NCBI GenBank assembly: GCA_938049335.1
Contig: CALIYX010000030.1
Coordinates: 62,001 to 126,000 of the forward strand
Length of the DNA: 64,000 bases
Reading direction: 5' to 3'
Source: an uncultured Clostridia bacterium
GTDB lineage: Bacteria > Bacillota > Clostridia > Peptostreptococcales > Anaerovoracaceae
Position 1 is the first letter of the stretch; the number at the start of each line of letters is the position of its first letter. The notes below the pieces were generated by a model. It saw only the letters and a list, made by a program, of their open reading frames with translations, was not told the origin of the DNA and searched no databases. Below, piece by piece: positions 59,662 to 64,000 of this stretch. The translations under genes and the position numbers were made by a program.

Positions 59662-61638
59662 CTAGTCCACTAGTAAAGATATATCTTTACTTTCTATACA
59701 ATTCTTTATTTTCTCTTCATCTATAACTGCTATACCTAGCTCCTTCGCCTTCTTGTTCTTTCCTGAGTTCGATGTAGTATCGTTATTGATTAAATATGAA
59801 GTCTTTGCACTTACCGAGCCTGAAACCTTACCGCCAAGTGACTCTATCAAAGCCTTAAGCTCATCTCTATTCGCATAGTGGTTAAGCGAACCAGTGATTA
59901 CAAATGTTAGGCCCTTGAGCAAAGCACCATCCTCTTCAAAGCTCTCATCTATATCTAGCTCTGACTTTAGACGCGCAAGCTTAGCCTTGTTTTCTTCATC
60001 GTCAAAGAATGAAACATATGCCGCTGCCATAACATCACCGATTCCATCTATCTGAAGAAGTTCTGACTTTGATATAGATTCAATCTTGTCCCACTGAGCC
60101 TTGCAAGCCTTTGATATAAGCTTTGCATTGGCAACGCCTATTCCCGGAATTCCAAGCGCATATAACAGCTTCTCAGGCTTAACCCTTCTCGAAGCATCTA
60201 TTGCCTTTTGCATATTATTAAAGGTTTTTTCGCCAAAGCCCTCTGCTTTAACAATCTCATCCTTATAATCATCTAGGTGATAGAAATCTGCTAGCTCCTT
60301 TAGGTATCCAGCATCTGCAAACTTTTCAATAGTTGCTTCAGACAATCCGTCAATATTCATTGCATCGCGAGAAACGAAAAGCGTTAGACTCTTGATTCGC
60401 TTTGCTGGGCACTTAGGATTTGGACAGTTTATAGTCTTAACACCCTGCTCGTTTTTGATTATTACTGGAGTATCACATGCTGGGCAGGTCTTAGGTAATT
60501 CTAGATTTCCGCTTCGCGTTAGATTTGCCGAAATCTGAGGAATAATCATGTTAGCCTTGTAGACCTCTATAGTGTCGCCGATTCCAAGAGCAAGATCTTC
60601 AACTATGCTAAGATTGTGTACCGATGCACGTGAAACCGTTGTTCCCTCTAGCTCCACAGGATCAAAGACAGCAATCGGATTGATTAAGCCCGTCCTAGAA
60701 GCATTCCACTCTATTTTCCTCAAAACTGTCTTCTCAGTCTGGTCCTGCCACTTAAATGCAATTGAATCCCTAGGGAACTTGGCTGTCGTTCCAAGACCTG
60801 CGCTATACTCAAGGTCATCAAAGGCCAATACAAGGCCATCTGAAGGAATTGGATTCTCCTGAACCTCTGACTCAAATAGATTGACTGTCTCGATAATGTT
60901 ATCCGCATTTACAATTCTATTTGTAACAGTATCAAAGCCCTGACCCGAAAGCCACTCCATCTGCTCGCTCCTAAGCTTAAAGTTCATATCAGTTGCGCTC
61001 ACAAGCGTAAATGCAAAGAATCTAACCCTGCGCGATGCTGTGATTTCGCTATTTAGCTGTCTTACAGAGCCAGCACAAAGATTTCTCGGATTCTTGTACT
61101 TTCCTGCGCTATCCTCAATTTCGCTATTGATCTTTTCAAAGTCAGCATACGAGATAACGGCCTCTCCTCTGAGAACAAGATCTCCCTTATATGCTATCTT
61201 ATGTGGTAAATTTACAAAAGTCTTAGCATTTGCCGTAATCACCTCGCCAACATCACCATTTCCACGAGTAACAGCCTTGAGCAGCTTTCCGTCCTCATAT
61301 GTCAAAACTATTGTCAAGCCATCGAGCTTCCACGACAGTATGCCCTGATGGTCTCCGAGCCATTCCTTTAGCTCATCTCTACTCTTAGTCTTATCAAGAG
61401 AAAGCATCCTTGAAGGATGAACCTCTTTAGGAAGCTCAGAAAGAATCTCATAGCCCACCTGCTGAGTTGGACTTCCCGCAAGAATTATTCCGCTCTGTTC
61501 CTCGAGTTCGACAAGCTCGTCATAGATTTTGTCGTATTCAAAATTGCTCATGATTTCCTCTCCGCGCGCATAATACGCCTTCGAAGCCTCATCGAGCACC
61601 TTTATCTTTTCCTGCATCAAAGCCTTTACATCAGTCAT
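59662..61638 (-). CDS. ligA: NAD-dependent DNA ligase
   Basis: Seals nicks using NAD+. The 658 residues have all domains in order: Ia (NAD entry, YYARGEEIMSNFEYDKIYDEL-type), the adenylation Lys in SWKLDG (K104), OB fold, zinc finger with four Cys (CPACDT and CPNPKC), helix-hairpin-helix repeats (about 490-570), and a C-terminal BRCT domain (about 580-655; LKGLTFVITGSLNHYANRDE). GGAG lies 8 bases before the ATG. It lies downstream of pcrA by 22 bases, a frequent arrangement in Firmicutes. Confidence 0.96.
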   Translation of the reverse strand: MTDVKALMQEKIKVLDEASKAYYARGEEIMSNFEYDKIYDELVELEEQSGIILAGSPTQQVGYEILSELPKEVHPSRMLSLDKTKSRDELKEWLGDHQGILSWKLDGLTIVLTYEDGKLLKAVTRGNGDVGEVITANAKTFVNLPHKIAYKGDLVLRGEAVISYADFEKINSEIEDSAGKYKNPRNLCAGSVRQLNSEITASRRVRFFAFTLVSATDMNFKLRSEQMEWLSGQGFDTVTNRIVNADNIIETVNLFESEVQENPIPSDGLVLAFDDLEYSAGLGTTAKFPRDSIAFKWQDQTEKTVLRKIEWNASRTGLINPIAVFDPVELEGTTVSRASVHNLSIVEDLALGIGDTIEVYKANMIIPQISANLTRSGNLELPKTCPACDTPVIIKNEQGVKTINCPNPKCPAKRIKSLTLFVSRDAMNIDGLSEATIEKFADAGYLKELADFYHLDDYKDEIVKAEGFGEKTFNNMQKAIDASRRVKPEKLLYALGIPGIGVANAKLISKACKAQWDKIESISKSELLQIDGIGDVMAAAYVSFFDDEENKAKLARLKSELDIDESFEEDGALLKGLTFVITGSLNHYANRDELKALIESLGGKVSGSVSAKTSYLINNDTTSNSGKNKKAKELGIAVIDEEKIKNCIESKDISLLVD

Positions 61639-61660
61639 TACCTAATCTCCTATATCAAAG

Positions 61661-63886
61661 CTATAGCTTCTTCAAAACGGCAATCCCCTTTGCCATCTTC
61701 TTAAGTCCGACCTCATCAAAGATGATCGAAATCGTATTGTCATCAGCCTCTATAACTAGTCCCTCTCCGAACTTGCTGTGCTTAACCCTATCTCCAGACT
61801 TAAGCTCATCGCCACCTGCTGCAGCCTTCTTGGTATGTGCCTTTGAATAGCTCAGTGAATCGAAAGGCTTGTAGCCAGCCTTATTGGAACTCATGTATCC
61901 ATCAAAACTACCCGTGGAAACACCTGGCCCTGTAAACTCATCACCAAGGAAGCTATCGCGCTTCTTCTCAAATATAGCATCTCCCGTAAGAAGTTTCTTA
62001 TCTATTTCTCTAAGGAATGTAGACTCTCTCTGATACTCAGTTCTTCCGTAGAGCATTCTCCTTGTCGCACCGGTAAGGAACAGTCTCTCCTTTGCCCTAG
62101 TCATACCGACATAGCAAAGTCTTCTCTCCTCTTCCATTCCTTCTGGAGAATCAAAGCTTCTTGCCCCTGGGAAGAGTCCATCCTCCATTCCTGGAAGAAA
62201 AACAACTGGAAACTCGAGACCTTTAGAACTATGCATGGTCATGAGAACAACTGCATCCTGAGTCTCATCATGGTTGTCAACCTCAGACATCAAACTAAGC
62301 CCCTCCATGAATTCCTCAAGACTAGGCTCTGCACTATCGTTTTCGTAGTTTTCGATAACTGACTTAAATTCCATGAGATTTTCTATGCGACTTTCGGCCT
62401 CGACAGTGCGCTCAGCCTCTAGAGCACTAAGGTATCCCGTATTTACTAGAAGCTGGTCGTAGATATCTGCGACGCTTAGCGAATCCGCCTCTTCACGACA
62501 AAGCTCAATAGTCCTTGCCATTCTCTTTACATCCTCAAAGGCCTTTTTGGGGAGAGTATCCAAAACCTCATCCTCCCAAAGGGACTCCATAAGGCTCTGC
62601 CCCCTTACCTCAGCTAGAGTAAACAGCTTCTCAAGTGTCTTAGCACCGATTCCACGCTTAGGCTCATTTATGATTCTCGTCAAAGCAAGATCATCCTTAG
62701 GATTGATCACAAGCCTCATATAGGACATCATGTCCTTAACTTCCTTGCGGTCGTAGTATCTCATTCCTGAAAGAACCCTGTAAGGAATTCCTCTTCTTGC
62801 AAAGACATCCTCAAGCGACCTAGACTGCGCATTTGTTCTGTAGAGAACCGCAAAGTCGCTGTACTTGAGGTTTCCATTCTTTAGGATGTTTATCTCCCTT
62901 GCGATGAAATCAGCCTCATCCTTTTCGTCCTCTGCCTTAAAATAGGTAATTTTCTCGCCATTCTCCTTATCCGTCCAAAGCTTCTTCTGCTTTCTTCCCG
63001 TGTTGTTGGAAATTACAGAATGAGCCGCAGCGAGGATGTTACCCTTGGATCTATAGTTTTGCTCGAGCTTAATGAGCTTAGCATTCTTAAAATCCTTCTC
63101 AAAGTTTAGGATATTTGTTATGTCAGCACCACGCCACTCATAGATACACTGGTCGTCATCTCCAACCACGCAAATATTGCCGTGCCTCTGCGAAAGCAAC
63201 TTCACAAGCTGGTACTGAATATGGTTCGTATCCTGGTACTCATCCACCATTATATATTCAAATCTGTCGCTATACTCAAGAAGTACACTTTCGTCTGCCT
63301 TGAACATTCTCAGAGTGTTGAGCAAGAGGTCATCAAAGTCCATTGCATTGTTGTCCCTCAAAGCCTTCTCATACATCTGGTACGCCCTGGCTAGAAGCTT
63401 ATTCTTCATACCTATGGCATTCTCAGCAAACTCCTGTGGTGTAACGCCCTGCTCCTTCTTATCGCTTATAACCGATGCGATATACGCAGGCTTAAATTCC
63501 TTGCTATCTAGGTTAAGCTCCTTGCAGATATTCCTCACGAGCGTCTTCTGGTCTGCCGTATCGTAGATTACGAAATTCTTGTCATAGCCGATGACTCCTG
63601 CGTGCTTTCTCAGCATTCTAAGACACATTGCATGGAAGGTCATAACCCACATACCGTGAATTTCTCCGCAAAGTCCCTCTATTCTCTCGCGCATCTCATT
63701 AGCCGCCTTATTAGTAAAGGTTACTGCCAAAATCTTGTACGGACTAATGCCCTGCTCAATCATGTAGGCAATTCTGTGAGTCATAGTGCTCGTCTTACCT
63801 GAGCCAGCTCCAGCAATTATCAAAAGCGGCCCATCTATACATCTGACCGCCTCCTGTTGTTTATCATTAAGTTTGTTTAAATCCAT
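61661..63886 (-). CDS. pcrA: ATP-dependent DNA helicase PcrA/UvrD
   Basis: Superfamily 1A 3'-5' helicase in repair and replication conflict resolution. The 741 residues show LNDKQQEAV (Q motif), AGAGSGKT (Walker A), VTFTNKAANEMRERI, FDDLLL, VDEYQDTNHIQYQL (Walker B), VGDDDQCIYEWRGAD, LEQNYRS, VLMTMHSSKGLEFP and VGMTRAKERL. The C-terminal Tudor-like segment (GDRVKHSKFGEGLVI, about 690-740) is the RNA-polymerase-binding part typical of PcrA. The start at 63886 has GGGAG 6 bases upstream; ATG 63901 precedes that site. It follows a partial gene by 15 bases. Confidence 0.96.
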   Translation of the reverse strand: MDLNKLNDKQQEAVRCIDGPLLIIAGAGSGKTSTMTHRIAYMIEQGISPYKILAVTFTNKAANEMRERIEGLCGEIHGMWVMTFHAMCLRMLRKHAGVIGYDKNFVIYDTADQKTLVRNICKELNLDSKEFKPAYIASVISDKKEQGVTPQEFAENAIGMKNKLLARAYQMYEKALRDNNAMDFDDLLLNTLRMFKADESVLLEYSDRFEYIMVDEYQDTNHIQYQLVKLLSQRHGNICVVGDDDQCIYEWRGADITNILNFEKDFKNAKLIKLEQNYRSKGNILAAAHSVISNNTGRKQKKLWTDKENGEKITYFKAEDEKDEADFIAREINILKNGNLKYSDFAVLYRTNAQSRSLEDVFARRGIPYRVLSGMRYYDRKEVKDMMSYMRLVINPKDDLALTRIINEPKRGIGAKTLEKLFTLAEVRGQSLMESLWEDEVLDTLPKKAFEDVKRMARTIELCREEADSLSVADIYDQLLVNTGYLSALEAERTVEAESRIENLMEFKSVIENYENDSAEPSLEEFMEGLSLMSEVDNHDETQDAVVLMTMHSSKGLEFPVVFLPGMEDGLFPGARSFDSPEGMEEERRLCYVGMTRAKERLFLTGATRRMLYGRTEYQRESTFLREIDKKLLTGDAIFEKKRDSFLGDEFTGPGVSTGSFDGYMSSNKAGYKPFDSLSYSKAHTKKAAAGGDELKSGDRVKHSKFGEGLVIEADDNTISIIFDEVGLKKMAKGIAVLKKL

Positions 63887-63901
63887 CTTATTCTCCCACA
63901 T

Positions 63902-64000
63902 TTATTTTATCATATCTGTATGGGGAATAGTATTAAAAAAGTTTTCCAAAAATATAGCGCTAGGCTCGCTCTCCCTGCTTTCCACAGTAAATGTAACATC
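63902..64000 (-). CDS. C-terminal end of an unidentified protein (5' part outside window)
   Basis: An open minus-strand frame of 32 codons plus stop (TAA) runs off the window edge, ending with EPSAIFLENFFNTIPHTDMIK. It is in phase with no start here, and no promoter is evident before pcrA, so it is probably the tail of the upstream gene of the pcrA-ligA operon. I do not recognise the family. Confidence 0.5.
   Translation of the reverse strand, partial: DVTFTVESRESEPSAIFLENFFNTIPHTDMIK

Overview
The window reads as chromosomal DNA of an anaerobic, low-to-moderate-GC Gram-positive bacterium of the class Clostridia. Evidence: strong GGAGG ribosome binding sites, TTG and GTG starts, near-consensus sigma-A promoters, a Clostridium-type CWB2 surface protein, a flavodiiron protein and rubredoxin, ECF transporters and no outer-membrane genes. 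An oral or gut Eubacterium/Mogibacterium-type relative is my guess, not something the sequence proves. I saw no insertion sequences, prophage, CRISPR arrays, tRNA or rRNA genes. Nearly all genes lie on the minus strand in long, tightly packed operons.

Layout. 1-3.7 kb: the 5' part of addA and divergent gpmI. 3.8-7.1 kb: a minus operon of glutaredoxin-like protein, purC, a universal stress protein, a BaiN-type flavoprotein and a lipoprotein. 7.2-10.6 kb: a DNA/RNA endonuclease, proB, proA and a YbjQ protein. 10.7-14.7 kb: an acyl-CoA dehydrogenase/ETF-alpha/rubredoxin fusion with a flavodiiron protein, divergent from a Crp/Fnr regulator. 14.8-18.4 kb: queT behind a candidate preQ1-I riboswitch, then a VanX-like dipeptidase, mtnA, scpA and scpB.

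18.5-34.8 kb is the most remarkable part. A nine-gene operon encodes a complete ECF transporter (T, double ATPase, S), two membrane-anchored DUF4430 (transcobalamin C-terminal-like) proteins, a lipoprotein with a terpenoid-cyclase-like alpha/alpha barrel, and a MoxR/DUF58/transglutaminase-like set. It is followed by a cobalamin riboswitch with a transcription terminator controlling a 1482-residue CWB2 surface protein that carries two more DUF4430 units. Vertebrate intrinsic factor and transcobalamin combine an alpha/alpha barrel with a C-terminal domain of this kind. I therefore propose a Gram-positive B12 capture-and-import system in which those two folds sit on separate proteins.

34.8-38 kb: an operon of D-aminopeptidase, DmpA-type peptidase, Asp/Glu racemase and D-aminoacyl-tRNA deacylase, which suggests D-amino-acid handling. 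38.2-42 kb, plus strand: an M20 amidohydrolase and two tandem FemAB-type transferases. 42.1-51.3 kb: the pyrimidine operon pyrC-carB-pyrK-pyrD-pyrF-pyrE-pyrB with a candidate PyrR-type attenuator, a PyrB/PyrI-zinc-domain fusion and a 52-codon ORF after it. 51.3-52.4 kb: an SdpRI-like pair whose promoter is flanked by two perfect palindromes. 52.4-55.5 kb: two tandem NSS-family sodium symporters. 55.6-64 kb: recR, ybaB, dnaX, SRP RNA, an AIR-synthase-fold protein, ligA, pcrA and the tail of one more gene.
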